This document shows, one piece after another, positions 27,232 through 36,693 of a DNA stretch of 64,000 nt. How positions within the stretch are numbered: position 1 is the stretch's first letter; every line of letters begins with the position of its first letter. The notes under the pieces were generated by a model. It did no database searches and was not told the DNA's origin. It worked only from the letters and a program-made list of their open reading frames with translations. The stretch spans positions 1 to 64,000 of the forward strand of contig CAVVVW010000031.1 in the NCBI GenBank assembly GCA_963751775.1. The letters are read 5' to 3'. The position numbers and the translations under genes are program-made. This DNA comes from CADEEN01 sp963751775 (GTDB lineage Bacteria > Pseudomonadota > Gammaproteobacteria > Burkholderiales > Burkholderiaceae_C).

Positions 27232-28161
27232 TCACGTCAACTCGATCGCATCGCGGCCGTCGAGCCGGGCGTTGCCGAAGGCGGTGGTCCAGGCGCGCCG
27301 CAGATCGCGCGGCGCCAGCTCGCTCATGCGGTCGAGCACGGCGTCTGACGGCGTGTCGGCGAAGCGCTGGCCCCAGTCGTGGCCGCTGCGCAGGCTGCGG
27401 TACAGCCGCAGCGCGATCGCGCGCGCGGCGTCGCGGTCGGGGGCCTGCACTTCGTAGACGCTCATGCGGTTGAGGATCGGCTCCGGGATGGCGTGTTCGT
27501 CGTTGGCCGTGGCGACCCAGACCACCTGGCTGGCGTCGATGGAGACTTCGGCGAACTCGTCGGTGAAGTCGTGCGCGGTGTCGTGTTCGAGCAGGCTGTA
27601 CAGCGCGCCGAGCGGGTCGTAGGCATGCTCGCCGCGGGCCTTGTCGATCTCGTCGACCACCATCACCGGGTTGGCGTAGGCGCCGTCGACCAGGGTCTCG
27701 AAGACCTTGCCGGGGCGCGCGCCCTTCCATTGGCTCGAGGCACCCGACAGCACCCAGCCGGCGGTCAGGCTGCTCATCGAGACAAAACCCATGCCGGTGC
27801 CCAGCAGGTGGGCGATCTCGCGCGCGAAATGGGTCTTGCCGATGCCCGGCGGCCCGAGCAGCAGCATCGGCGCGATCTCGAGCGCGTCGCGGCTGTCCTG
27901 GCACAGCGCCAGCTGGCGCTTGACGTCGTCGAGCGCGGCGTGGAAGTTGGGCAGTTCGTCGTAGAGGTGGTCCATCACCGGCACGCCGGATGGCTTGACC
28001 TGGAAACGCTCGGGGCCCTTCTCGAGCATGCGCTCGTAGGTGCAGCGCAGGCTTTCGTGTTCCTTGGGCGGCAGCTTGTGCAGCCGGCGCTCGATGTCGG
28101 CGCAACGGTAGACGTTGCGCATCTGCGCGATCGGAATGCTGGGCGAGCGCTGTGGGTCCAC
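27232..28161 (-). CDS. AAA family ATPase (Lon-like AAA module without protease domain)
   Basis: 309 residues from GTG 28161, chosen because AAAGGAGG lies five bases upstream; codons before it have no such site. Walker A GPPGIGKTHFAREIAHLL, a pore/sensor region with SSLTAGWVLSGASSQWKGARPGKV, Walker B VMVVDEIDKA, sensor 1 VVWVATANDE and an arginine-finger region RMSVYEVQAP with a C-terminal lid (LAPRDLRRAWTTAFGNARL). The arrangement resembles the AAA module of Lon, with a short N-terminal helical extension and no Ser-Lys protease domain. The substrate is unknown. It stands alone. Confidence 0.88.
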   Translation of the reverse strand: MDPQRSPSIPIAQMRNVYRCADIERRLHKLPPKEHESLRCTYERMLEKGPERFQVKPSGVPVMDHLYDELPNFHAALDDVKRQLALCQDSRDALEIAPMLLLGPPGIGKTHFAREIAHLLGTGMGFVSMSSLTAGWVLSGASSQWKGARPGKVFETLVDGAYANPVMVVDEIDKARGEHAYDPLGALYSLLEHDTAHDFTDEFAEVSIDASQVVWVATANDEHAIPEPILNRMSVYEVQAPDRDAARAIALRLYRSLRSGHDWGQRFADTPSDAVLDRMSELAPRDLRRAWTTAFGNARLDGRDAIELT

Positions 28162-28425
28162 GCGAACCTCCTTTGGCCTGCGGCGAAGCGTCACTTCGCC
28201 TGTGCGGATCATTCAATCACCGCAAGGGTACGACAAGGGCGGAAATGGCGCTGCTCGGGCCCGCCAGTTGCTGCGCCTGTGCAACAAGTCTCACGCCGCC
28301 CATCCGCGCTATCTGCGGTCCATGCCGCGCTGCGGGCCGTTGGTCGCAATGCGCTCGCGCCGCAGCCGGTGTGGGCCGAAAGTCCAGCCATCGACAGACC
28401 GAACCGCCTGCCACCGGAGCCCACC

Positions 28426-28584
28426 ATGAACCAGCTGCCCGTCACATCCGTCGCCATTCGCCTGAACGCCGTGCTCGCGGCCGCAATCGTCACGCTGACG
28501 CTGCTGTCGGGCATCGACACCCTGGCCGTGATCCAGAGCGCTGCGGCTCAGCTGGCGCAAGCCGGCGCAACGATGCCGGCCTGA
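28426..28584 (+). CDS. Small predicted membrane protein, 52 residues
   Basis: ATG 28426 is preceded by CCGGAGCCCACC. The product is MNQLPVTSVAIRLNAVLAA... with one hydrophobic segment (about residues 14-34) and an Ala/Gln-rich tail ending AGATMPA. The leader GGAGCCCA-C-ATGAA recurs before the next small gene 262 bp downstream, which supports real translation of both. No family recognised. Confidence 0.55.
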   Translation: MNQLPVTSVAIRLNAVLAAAIVTLTLLSGIDTLAVIQSAAAQLAQAGATMPA

Positions 28585-28687
28585 ATTCCATCGCAAATTG
28601 CACACAGCATTGCACGACTTGTTGTCGTCCTTTCATCGCATTGACACGTTGTTGGGCTGACACTGCCACTACTGCAGGAGCCCAACG

Positions 28688-28873
28688 ATGAACGCCGCCA
28701 CCGAGACCCAGCCCTATCGCAGCGAAGCCTTCGCCGAGGATGTGCTCGACCTGGTGGCTGCGGCGCCTGAATTCGAGGCACCGGCCGCGCCGGTGCACTG
28801 GCTGGTCAACGCGCTGCCGGTGGCGGTGGCGCTGCTCGGCCTGGCCTTCGCCGTCATCCCGCCGCTGGCCTGA
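28688..28873 (+). CDS. Small predicted membrane protein, 61 residues
   Basis: Starts MNAATETQPYRSEAFAED behind a good AGGAG site (GCAGGAGCCCAACG-ATG). An acidic N-terminal half is followed by one membrane segment (HWLVNALPVAVALLGLAFAVI) with the C-terminus PPLA. It ends 12 bp before the convergent gspF stop. No family recognised; the single membrane anchor and the paired arrangement with the preceding small gene are the only visible clues. Confidence 0.6.
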   Translation: MNAATETQPYRSEAFAEDVLDLVAAAPEFEAPAAPVHWLVNALPVAVALLGLAFAVIPPLA

Positions 28874-28885
28874 ACACGAACTGGG

Positions 28886-30100
28886 TCACTTGACCCAGGT
28901 ATTGAGCTGGATGATCGGCAGCAGGACCGCCAGCACGATCAGCAGCACCACGGCGCCCATGGCCACGATCAGCAGCGGTTCGAGTACCGTCGCCAACGCG
29001 ATGGCGCGGCGCTGGACTTCGATGCTGAGCTGGGTCGCCGCGCGCTGCAGCATCTGCGGCAGCGTGCCGGTCTGCTCGCCCAGGCGGGCGAACATCGGCA
29101 GCAGGCCCGGAAACCGCTTCTTCGCGCCCAGTGCATTGGCCAACGGCGCACCTTCACGCACCTGGACCAGTGCGGCCATGGCGTCGGCGCGCATGGCGCG
29201 GTTGCCCAGCGTCTCGGCCGCCGCCTGCAGCGCCTTGAGGATCGGCACACCGGCCGATGCGAGCATGGCCAGGGTGCCGGCAAAGCGCGCCGCGTTGTAG
29301 CCCCGCGCCAGGCGGCCCACCAGCGGCACGGTCAGCCAGACGGCATCGAAGCGTTCGCGCACGGCCTCGTTGCGCAGTGAATAGGCGAACGCGCTGCCGC
29401 CGGCCGCGGCGGCCAGCACCACCAGCCAGCCCCAGTGGCGCACGAAGGCGCTGACCGCAAGCATGGCCACCGTCAGCAGCGGCAGCGTGCGCTTGCTGCC
29501 GGCAAACACGCTGGCCACCTGGGGCACGACGTAGGTGACCAGGAAGATCACGATCACGACGGCGATCAGCGAGACGATCGCCGGATACAGCGTGGCACCG
29601 ATCAGCTTGCCCTTGAGCGTGTGGCGCTCCTCGAGGTCGTCGGCGAGCTTTTCCAGCACGATGCCGAGCGCGCCGCTCTGCTCGCCGGCGGCGACCACGG
29701 CGCGGTAGACGTCGTCGAACTCGCGCGGTGCGCTGGCCAGGGCGCGCGCAAACGGGCTGCCGGCATTGACCTCGCTGCGCAGGTGGGCGACCAGTTCGCG
29801 CTGGCGCGGCTCCTCGGATTCGTCGACCAGGGCCGTCAGCGCGCGCTCGAGCGGCAGTCCCGCGCCGACCAGGCCCGCCATCTGCCGCGTCCACACCGAC
29901 AGCTCGGTACTCGAAAACACGCGCCGGCCAAAGCGCGACGCCCGGCCGTCGTTGGCGGCCTGCGCCACCGGCACCACGTCGAGCGGCACCAGCGCCTGCG
30001 CGCGCAACTGGGCCCGCGCCGCCTTGGCGGATTCGGCGTCGAGCAGCCCGCTCTTGGTCTTGCCGGCGGCGTCCAGGGCCTCGAACTTGTAGGCTGGCAT
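28886..30100 (-). CDS. gspF: Type II secretion inner-membrane platform protein GspF
   Basis: A 404-residue inner-membrane protein with two T2SF domains. The first has WTRQMAGLVGAGLPLERALTA and FDDVYRAVVAAGEQSGALG, the second RFAGTLAMLASAGVPILKAL and MFARLGEQTGTLPQML. Membrane segments lie near residues 170-190, 220-240 and 375-400, ending LAVLLPIIQLNTWVK as in typical GspF. It is intact. As the last gene of the minus-strand gsp run it is separated from gspE by about 100 bp of GC-rich palindromic repeat, so its expression may be partly uncoupled. Confidence 0.96.
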   Translation of the reverse strand: MPAYKFEALDAAGKTKSGLLDAESAKAARAQLRAQALVPLDVVPVAQAANDGRASRFGRRVFSSTELSVWTRQMAGLVGAGLPLERALTALVDESEEPRQRELVAHLRSEVNAGSPFARALASAPREFDDVYRAVVAAGEQSGALGIVLEKLADDLEERHTLKGKLIGATLYPAIVSLIAVVIVIFLVTYVVPQVASVFAGSKRTLPLLTVAMLAVSAFVRHWGWLVVLAAAAGGSAFAYSLRNEAVRERFDAVWLTVPLVGRLARGYNAARFAGTLAMLASAGVPILKALQAAAETLGNRAMRADAMAALVQVREGAPLANALGAKKRFPGLLPMFARLGEQTGTLPQMLQRAATQLSIEVQRRAIALATVLEPLLIVAMGAVVLLIVLAVLLPIIQLNTWVK

Positions 30101-30102
30101 TA

Positions 30103-30200
30103 GGCGCTAACGTGGTCGGCCGTCGCCGGGCCGCCCCAAGACGGCCGCGGCCCCCCCCCTGGGGGGTAGCGAAGACGCGAAGCGACAAGCTTGGGGGTCC
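30103..30200. repeat. GC-rich palindromic repeat B between gspE and gspF
   Basis: This intergenic segment contains GGGCCGCCCCAAG at 30128-30140, a C9/G6 hairpin and, further on, GAAGACGCGAAGCGACAAGCTTGGGGG. Related segments occur near 35222-35290 and 43690-43785 in this window. It is not coding. Confidence 0.65.
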
Positions 30201-30201
30201 A

Positions 30202-31626
30202 TCATTCCCGCGTTACGCGCATCAGCTCTTCGGCCGAGGTGATGCCGGCCTCGACCAGGCGCTCGCCGTCGTCGCGCATCGAGCGCAGGCCGGCGGCTTC
30301 GGCGGCGACGAAGAGCTGGCTCTCGGCGGCGCGGCTGTGGATCAGCGCGCTGACCTTCTCGTCGGCGACCATCAACTCGTAGACGCCGGTCCGGCCCTTG
30401 TAGCCGCTCATGCCGCACTCGGTGCAGCCGACCGGGTGGTAGCGGCCGCGGCCATCGACGCGCTTGCAGGCGCGGCACAGCTTGCGCACCAGGCGCTGGG
30501 CCAGCACGCCGAGCAGCGAGCTGCTGAGCAGGAACGGCTCGACGCCCATGTCGATCAAGCGCGTGACCGTGCTCGGCGAGTCGTTGGTGTGCACGGTGGC
30601 CAGCACCAGGTGACCGGTCAGCGAGGCCTGGATCGCGATCTGCGCCGTTTCGAAGTCGCGGATCTCGCCGATCATGATCACGTCGGGGTCCTGGCGCAGG
30701 ATCGCGCGCAAGGCCTTGGCGAAGTCCAGGTCGATCTTCGGATTGACCTGGGTCTGGCCGATGCCCGCCAGCTCGTACTCGATCGGGTCCTCGACGGTCA
30801 GCACGTTGGTGGTGGCGGTCTCCAGCGTCTGCAGCGCGGCGTACAGCGTGGTCGTCTTGCCCGAACCGGTCGGGCCGGTGACGAGCACGATGCCGTGCGG
30901 ATGCAGCACCAGCTTCTGGAAGCGGGTCAGCACCTCGCCGCTCATGCCCAGCGATTCGAGCGTGAACTTCGAGTCGCCCTTGTCCAGCAGGCGCATCACG
31001 GCACGCTCGCCGTGGGCCGAGGGCAGCGTCGACACGCGCACGTCGATGGCGCGCCCGCCGATGCGCAGGCTGATGCGGCCGTCCTGCGGCAAGCGTTTCT
31101 CGGCGATGTCGAGTTCGGCCATGATCTTCAGCCGCGAGATCAGCGCCGCATGCAGTGCGCGATTGGGCTGCACCACCTCGCGCAGCGTGCCGTCGACGCG
31201 AAAACGCACCGAGGAGTTGCGCTCGTAGGGCTCGATGTGGATGTCGCTGGCGCCGTCCTTGGCGGCCTGGGTCAGCAGCGCGTTCAACATGCGGATGATC
31301 GGCGCGTCGTTGGCGGCTTCGAGCAGGTCTTCGACGGCCGGCAAGTCCTGCATCAGGCGGCCGAGGTCGACCGCGCTCTCGACCTCGCCGATGACCACGG
31401 CGGCGCTCGATTCGGCACCGGCGTAGGCCGCCGCGATGCGCTGCGCCAGGCTGGCCTGGGCCTCGCGCTCGAAGCGCTGCACGTCGTAGACGCGCAGCAC
31501 TTCCGACAGCGCCGCGGGCGCTGACTGCTCACCGCTCCACAGGGTCAGCTGCTGGCCGTCGTCTTCGAGCAGCAGCGTGTGCGACTTGGCGAAGCCATAG
31601 GGCAGGGGGTGACGCGCTGCAGCCAT
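30202..31626 (-). CDS. gspE: Type II secretion ATPase GspE
   Basis: A 474-residue cytoplasmic hexameric ATPase. After an N1E-like region that docks on GspL come Walker A GPTGSGKTTTLYA, the Asp box TVEDPIEYEL, Walker B DPDVIMIGEIRDFETAQI, the His box GHLVLATVHTND and the tetracysteine zinc motif LCRACKR...CTECGMSG. The N-terminus (MAAARHPLPYGFAKSH) is shorter than in E. coli or Vibrio GspE, as in many betaproteobacteria. It starts 21 bp after the gspD stop and is intact. Confidence 0.97.
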   Translation of the reverse strand: MAAARHPLPYGFAKSHTLLLEDDGQQLTLWSGEQSAPAALSEVLRVYDVQRFEREAQASLAQRIAAAYAGAESSAAVVIGEVESAVDLGRLMQDLPAVEDLLEAANDAPIIRMLNALLTQAAKDGASDIHIEPYERNSSVRFRVDGTLREVVQPNRALHAALISRLKIMAELDIAEKRLPQDGRISLRIGGRAIDVRVSTLPSAHGERAVMRLLDKGDSKFTLESLGMSGEVLTRFQKLVLHPHGIVLVTGPTGSGKTTTLYAALQTLETATTNVLTVEDPIEYELAGIGQTQVNPKIDLDFAKALRAILRQDPDVIMIGEIRDFETAQIAIQASLTGHLVLATVHTNDSPSTVTRLIDMGVEPFLLSSSLLGVLAQRLVRKLCRACKRVDGRGRYHPVGCTECGMSGYKGRTGVYELMVADEKVSALIHSRAAESQLFVAAEAAGLRSMRDDGERLVEAGITSAEELMRVTRE

Positions 31627-31647
31627 CGTTCAGTCGGCCTTCGGGGT

Positions 31648-33771
31648 CAGTCGGCGGGTGCAGAAGCCGGCGCAGAAGCCGGTGCCGTGGCGACGCTGGA
31701 TTGGCGCGCAGGACGCGTCGACTGCGCCCACCGGCAGCAGCACGTTCGGCGGCGGCTGGGCGCTCTGCTGCTGGGCGCGGATCAGGTCGTAGCGGTCGAG
31801 CGAGAGTCTTGTTCGCGTCCTCCGCCGTGCGCATCACGACCGGACGCAGAAAGACCATCAGGTTGGTGCGCTTCTTGGTGCGCGACTCGCTGCGGAACAG
31901 CGCGCCGAGCCAGGGGATGTCGCCCAGCAACGGCACCTTGGTCTTGCTGTCTTCGTAACGATCCTCGATCAACCCGCCGAGCACCAGGATCGCGCCGTCG
32001 TCGACGACCACGTTCGACTCGATCGAGCGCTTGCTGGTGGTCGGGCCGGCGCCCAGGGTGCCCGCGGCCTGGCCGATCACGTCCGAGGCCTCCTGGTAGA
32101 TCGTCATGCGCACCGTGCCGCCTTCGCCGATCTGCGGCCGGATGCGCAGCGTCAGGCCGACGTCCTTGCGCTCGACGGTCTGGAACGGGCTGGACGTGCC
32201 GGTGCCGGTGTTGGTGTACTGGCCGGTGACGAAGGGCACGTTGCTGCCGATGACGATCTTCGCCTCCTCGTTGTCGAGCGTGATCAGGTTCGGCGTCGAC
32301 ATGATGTTGGTGTTGGTCTGCGTCTGCAGGAACTGCGCGATCGCCGACAGGGCGTACTTGCCGCCGAAGTCGTGGATCAGGCCGATGTTCAAGCCGGCGC
32401 CGACGCGCCACCGTGCCGGCCGGCCGCCGCGGTGGTGATGTCGATGATGCTCGGCGTGCGGCCGTTGGCCAGGTTGGTGCCGATGACGCCGACGTTCTTG
32501 TCGCCGTCCTTGCCGATCAGGCCCTGCCACTGGAAGCCGACGTCGGCCGCGTTTTCGCCGCGTGACCTCGACCAGCAGGCTCTCGATGTAGACCTGGGCC
32601 CGGCGCGAGTCGAGCTGGTCGATCATCGAGCGCACCTGCCGGTACAGCGGCTCGGCGGCGGTGATGACCAGCGAGTTGGTCGCCGGGTCGGCCTGGATGA
32701 AGCCGCCGGTGCTGGGGCCCGCGGAGGCCTGGATCGGCGTCGTGGCCGGCGTCGCGCCGGCGGCCTGCGACGGGGTCGTGCTGGCCTGGCCGCCGCCGCG
32801 CACCCACCTGCACCCGCGCCGCCACTGGAGAATGCCGCGCGCAGCATCGTCGCCAGCTTCACTGCGTCGGCGTTCTTCAGGTGCACCACCCAGATCGAGC
32901 CGCCGGGGCCGCCGCCCTGCGTGGGCAGGTCGAGCTTGTCGATGATCGAGCGCACCTGGGCCTGGCGCGCCGGGTTGGCGGCGCGCACGATCAGCGCGTT
33001 GCTGCGCGCCGTCGGCGATCACCGATACGCCGCTGCTGCCGGCCGGCACGCCCGGGCGTCGGCCCGCCACTGTCGGACAGGCGCTGCACCACCGGCGCCA
33101 TGTCGGCGGCCAGGGCGTACTTGAGCGGCACCACCTCGATCTCGGAGGCCGCCGGTTGGTCGAGCGCGGCGATGATCTTGCCCAGCCGCGCCAGGTTGTC
33201 GGCGTAGTCGGTGATGACCAGGGTGTTGCTGCCGGGGTTGGCGTTGATCGTGTTGTTCGGGCTGATCAGCGGCCGCAGCACCGCCACCAGGTTGTTCGGG
33301 TTCTCGTGGTTGAGGCGGAAGATCTGCGTCAGGATCTGGTCGCCGCGCTGTTGCACGGCGCCGATCGACACCGTGCCGGTCTGCAGCTTGGCGTCGGCCT
33401 CGGGCACCACCTTCAGACAGGCCGGCGCTCTCGACCACCGTGAAGCCCAGCCCGCGCAGCGCGGCGAGGTAATTCAGGTAGGCCTCGCGCACCGTCAGCG
33501 GCGTCTCGCTGTAGACGGTGATGTTGCCCTTGACGCGCGGGTCGACGATGAACTGGCGATCGAGCATCGCGCCCATCGCGCGGGTCACGGCCTCGATATC
33601 GGCGTTGACGAAATTCAGCGTCACCGCCGTTCCCGCCTTGATCGCCGGGCCGGTGCCCGCGGCGCGGCCGGCTGCGGTTTGTGCCGCCAGCGGAGGCACC
33701 AGCAGGCCGCCGGCGACAGCCGCAGCGAGCAGGCGCAGCGTGATCGAACTGGGAAGATTCTTCATGCTCAT
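31648..33771 (-). CDS. gspD: Type II secretion outer-membrane secretin GspD, multiply frameshifted
   Basis: About 705 residues when joined. Signal peptide MKNLPSSITLRLLAAAVAGG; N0 domain TLNFVNADIEAVTRAMGAML; N1-N3 repeats (VVLRPLISPNNTINANPGSN-like, SIWVVHLKNADAVKLATML, FIQADPATNSLVITAAEP); secretin core with VGAGLNIGLIHDF, STPNLITLDNEEAKIVIGSN, VPFVTGQYTNTGTG and PLLGDIPWLGALFRSESRTK. The tail runs TLARP or LDRYDLIRAQQQ to PASAPASAPAD before the stop at 31648-31650. About eight frame breaks (near 33415, 33050, 33005, 32810, 32565, 32410, 31805 and 31730) make this the most damaged gene in the window, yet every secretin block is present in order. ATGA overlap with gspN. Confidence 0.9.
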
Positions 33772-34670
33772 CCGATCGAGATGACCGAGCGCGCGCCCTG
33801 GCGCCGCCCGATGATGTTCAGGAGATTATTCAATGCCGCCTCGCTGCCGTCGGCGGCCTGCGCCTCGCCGCGAAAGCGCAGGCCGGTGCCCGTCCACTCA
33901 CCCTGTCCCGACAGGCGCAGCGCGCCATCCACGGTGATCAGCGTCAGGGTCGCGGCGTCGGTGCCGGCGGCGTCGCCGCGCAGCGTCAGGCGGTAGCTGC
34001 CCAGGCTGTCGAGGGTGGCCAGGCGCGAGGAGGCATTGGCCACATCCAGCGCCGCCTCGCCGGAAAAGCGCATGCGGCCCTGGACCCATTCGACGCTCAG
34101 GCCCGGCGAGGTGAGACGCAGCGCGCCGCCCAGTTGCAGCGTGTTCCACGGCGTACCCAGGCCGGTCAGCCAGGCCGCAGGCCATTGGCCGATCGTCGTG
34201 CTCTCGGCCGGCAGCACCCGCACCGTCACGCGGCCCAGGCCAGGGCGGATCAGCGCGCGCACCTCGCCGCGCAGGCAACAAGCCTGGCGCGCACGCAATT
34301 CGGCGCCCAGGCCGCTCCAGGCCAATGTCCACTCGAGCCGGCCGGGCAGGGCGCTGGCATCGCGGCTGCCGGGGCCGCCGGTCAGCACCGGCAGCGCACT
34401 GCCGCTCCACAAGGTGCCGCGGGCGTCGGCCAGCAGCAGCCGATCGGCGGTGGCCGCGGCGACGGCCGAGGCCAGCCAGGCGGCCGGCGCAAACGCCACC
34501 AGCCCCGCCAGTGCGCCGAAGACGGCGCCGGCCACGGCCCAGCGCCCCGCCGCGCCGCGCACGTGCTGCCAGGCCAACTCGGCCAGCGTCGATTCGGCAA
34601 AGCCGGTGCGCGCGAAGCGTGCGCCGCGACCGCGCTCGCGCGTGCGCAGCGCCGCGGTGATGATGCTCAT
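33768..34670 (-). CDS. gspN: Type II secretion protein GspN
   Basis: A 300-residue bitopic protein: a basic N-terminal tail, one membrane segment (WAVAGAVFGALAGLVAFAPAAWL) and a periplasmic part containing ADARGTLWSGSALPVL, the GspN hallmark, and GQWPAAWLTGLGTPWNTLQLGG. GspN is a non-universal part of the type II system whose role is unclear. Start overlaps gspM (ATGA) and stop overlaps gspD, so the N-D-E stretch is translationally coupled. Confidence 0.9.
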   Translation of the reverse strand: MSIITAALRTRERGRGARFARTGFAESTLAELAWQHVRGAAGRWAVAGAVFGALAGLVAFAPAAWLASAVAAATADRLLLADARGTLWSGSALPVLTGGPGSRDASALPGRLEWTLAWSGLGAELRARQACCLRGEVRALIRPGLGRVTVRVLPAESTTIGQWPAAWLTGLGTPWNTLQLGGALRLTSPGLSVEWVQGRMRFSGEAALDVANASSRLATLDSLGSYRLTLRGDAAGTDAATLTLITVDGALRLSGQGEWTGTGLRFRGEAQAADGSEAALNNLLNIIGRRQGARSVISIG

Positions 34671-35222
34671 GGCGCCGTCCCGCCGGTGGGCAAGGCCACC
34701 ACGATGCTGCCGCTGTAGCCCTGCGGGCCGCGCGTCAGGTTGGCTTCGAGCGCCCGCGCGCGGGCGGCGCTGCGGGCTTCGGCAAGCCAGTCGCGCAACT
34801 GGCTGCCGTTGACACCCGACAGCGTCAGCGTGGCGCGGTCGCCGCTGAGTTGGAGGCGGCCGCCGGCGCCCAGCGTATCGGTCGCCGCACGCAACGCCGC
34901 GGCGGCCTGGCTGCTGCCCAACGCCGGTATGGCGCGCAATTCGCGGGCTTCGTGGGCCTGGCGCTGCATCTGCTGCAACTGCGCGTCGAGGCGGTCGAGC
35001 TGTGCCGGTGCCGCGCGCGTCGTGCGCCAGGCCGGCGCGATGGCCACCGCCCAGAGCAGGAACAGGCCCAGTACCCAGGCTGCCAGCGCCAATCCCCGGC
35101 GCTCGCGTGTCCCCAGCGCCTGCCAGCGCGCCCGCAACGGCGCCAGGCGTGCCATCCAGTTGTCGATCGCGTCACCGGCACCGACGCGTCAGGCTCAGGC
35201 GGGAGTTGGAGAAGCCTTTCAC
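34667..35222 (-). CDS. gspM: Type II secretion protein GspM, frameshifted near the start
   Basis: At least 162 residues from the ATG at 35155. Dropping one C near 35187 extends it to a GTG at 35222, adding KGFSNSRLSLTRGAGDAIDNW, which I think is the true N-terminus. It has one membrane anchor (LALAAWVLGLFLLWAVAIAP), a coiled region (APAQLDRLDAQLQQMQRQA) and a ferredoxin-like periplasmic domain ending TAP. GspM pairs with GspL in the inner-membrane assembly platform. A palindromic repeat precedes the gene. Confidence 0.86.
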
Positions 35223-35290
35223 TGGAGCCCCCTGCGTGCTGCGCACGGTCCCCCCAAGGGGGAGCCTTCGCGTCTGGGGCGGCCCGGCAC
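35222..35290. repeat. GC-rich palindromic repeat B-like segment between gspL and gspM
   Basis: In reverse orientation relative to the copy at 30103-30200, it shares the GGGCCGCCCCA-GACGCGAAG core and a CCCCC/GGGGG hairpin (CCCCCCAAGGGGG at 35250-35262). It fills the whole gap between gspL and gspM, and the GTG proposed for gspM lies at its edge. Confidence 0.55.
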
Positions 35291-35292
35291 GC

Positions 35293-36552
35293 TCACGATG
35301 CCGCCTTGCTGCCGCGGCTGAGCGTCAGCGCGCCGTTGGCCGAGGCCAACTCCCAACCGCCGGTGGCGAGCTGGGCGCGAAACTGCGCCACCTGCGTCTC
35401 GCTCCAGCCACTGGCGGCGAAGCTCAGGCGGCCGTTCTCGAATTTCAGGCTCGCCAGCGGCGGCTGGCCCTCGGGCCAGGCCATCGCCGCGGCGCCGAGC
35501 AAGGTCTCGAGGTCGGCGTCGCCGCTCCTGCCGGCGGCGGTGCGCAAGCGATCGGTCTCGCGCTGCATCTGCACCGGCGCGTCGAGCACGGTGCGAACCT
35601 CGGGATGCGTCGCGCGCAGCAGCTGCGTCATTGCCTCGCGCCGGGCCTCGATCTGGCTCTGCTGGTGCCAGGCCCACAGATTGAGCCCCAGCACCTGCAG
35701 TGCGACCAGCGCGACCAGCCCATAGCGCGCCGGTCGCCACGCGGTGCCGCGAAAGCGCCGCCAGGCATTGCGCAGCGCAAGGGTGCCGCGGTGGCGCGCG
35801 GCGAGGTCGAACTGGCGCAGGTTCCACAGCGAGCGCACGGCCTGCAGCATGCGCTCCTCGTCGCTCAGCACGAGCACGCTCGAGCCCAGCCAGCGCTCGG
35901 CCGGCGCGGCGACCGCCGGGTGCGCGCGTCCAGCGCGCCGGTTGCTTGGCCCAGATCGGCAACATCTGCCGGGCCAGCGCGCCTTGCACGCCGATCGCGG
36001 CCACGCCGTTGGCGTCGGACCAGGTCAGCTGCATCGGTGCCCCGGCGTCGGCGCCGAAGGCGGCCGAGAAATGGCCCAGCGGCGTGTCTTCGGGCCACGA
36101 GATCGGCACCGCGCGTTCGACCTGCACGCCGGCCTTCTCCAGTGCGCGCAACTCGCCGGCGAACCAGGCCTTGTCGAGCGCCGCGACCCAGGCGGCCTGG
36201 CCGCCATTGGCACCGGGCGCCAGCGCCAGGTGCATCGCGGCGGGATCGTCGAGCAATTGTTCCTCGAGCACGCCGGCGATGGCCGCACGCAGCCGGGCCG
36301 GGGGCGCCTTGGGTACGGTGATGCGGTGCCAGCTGACATCGGTATCGGCCAGCACCAGCACCACCGTGTCGGCCTTGGGCAGCAGTGCCGGTGCGGCGCG
36401 CCCGTGCCGCGACACCGCCAGCCCGTCGGGCGTGAGCACATAGGCCAGTTCGCCAGCACCCGCAGTGCCAGTCTCCGGCGCCGACGCCGCCGGCCCTCGG
36501 CGCCGCCTTGCAGGCGCGCCCTTGCGGGGAGTTGGATCACCAGGGTCGACAT
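35293..36552 (-). CDS. gspL: Type II secretion protein GspL, frameshifted
   Basis: About 418 residues. Starts MSTLVIQLPAR, then after a break near 36515 continues with ELAYVLTPDGLAVSRHGRAAP, ADTVVLVLADTDVSWHRI, RLRAAIAGVLEEQLLDDPAAMH and MQLTWSDANGVAAIGVQGAL (cytoplasmic actin-like domain that contacts GspE). A second break near 35920 leads to EERMLQAVRSLWNLRQFDLA, a membrane anchor (YGLVALVALQVLGLNLWAW) and the periplasmic ferredoxin-like part ending LSRGSKAAS. Partner of GspM. Confidence 0.9.
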
Positions 36553-36693
36553 GATGGCGGGGGCAGGCTGGCGCGAAGCTTGGGGGGCGGCATCGGCGAC
36601 GCGCCTTGCAGCAAAGACCTGCCGAGTGTATTGGCAGGCGCGTAACCGACTGTGCCGGATTGCAGGGCCCGTTGCGCGCCGTCAAGCAGCAGG

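Noticed and set aside
28640..28668. TTGACA with a 17-bp spacer before the second small gene
   Set aside because: The -10 (TGCCAC) is poor and the start of transcription would leave almost no leader before the ribosome binding site.
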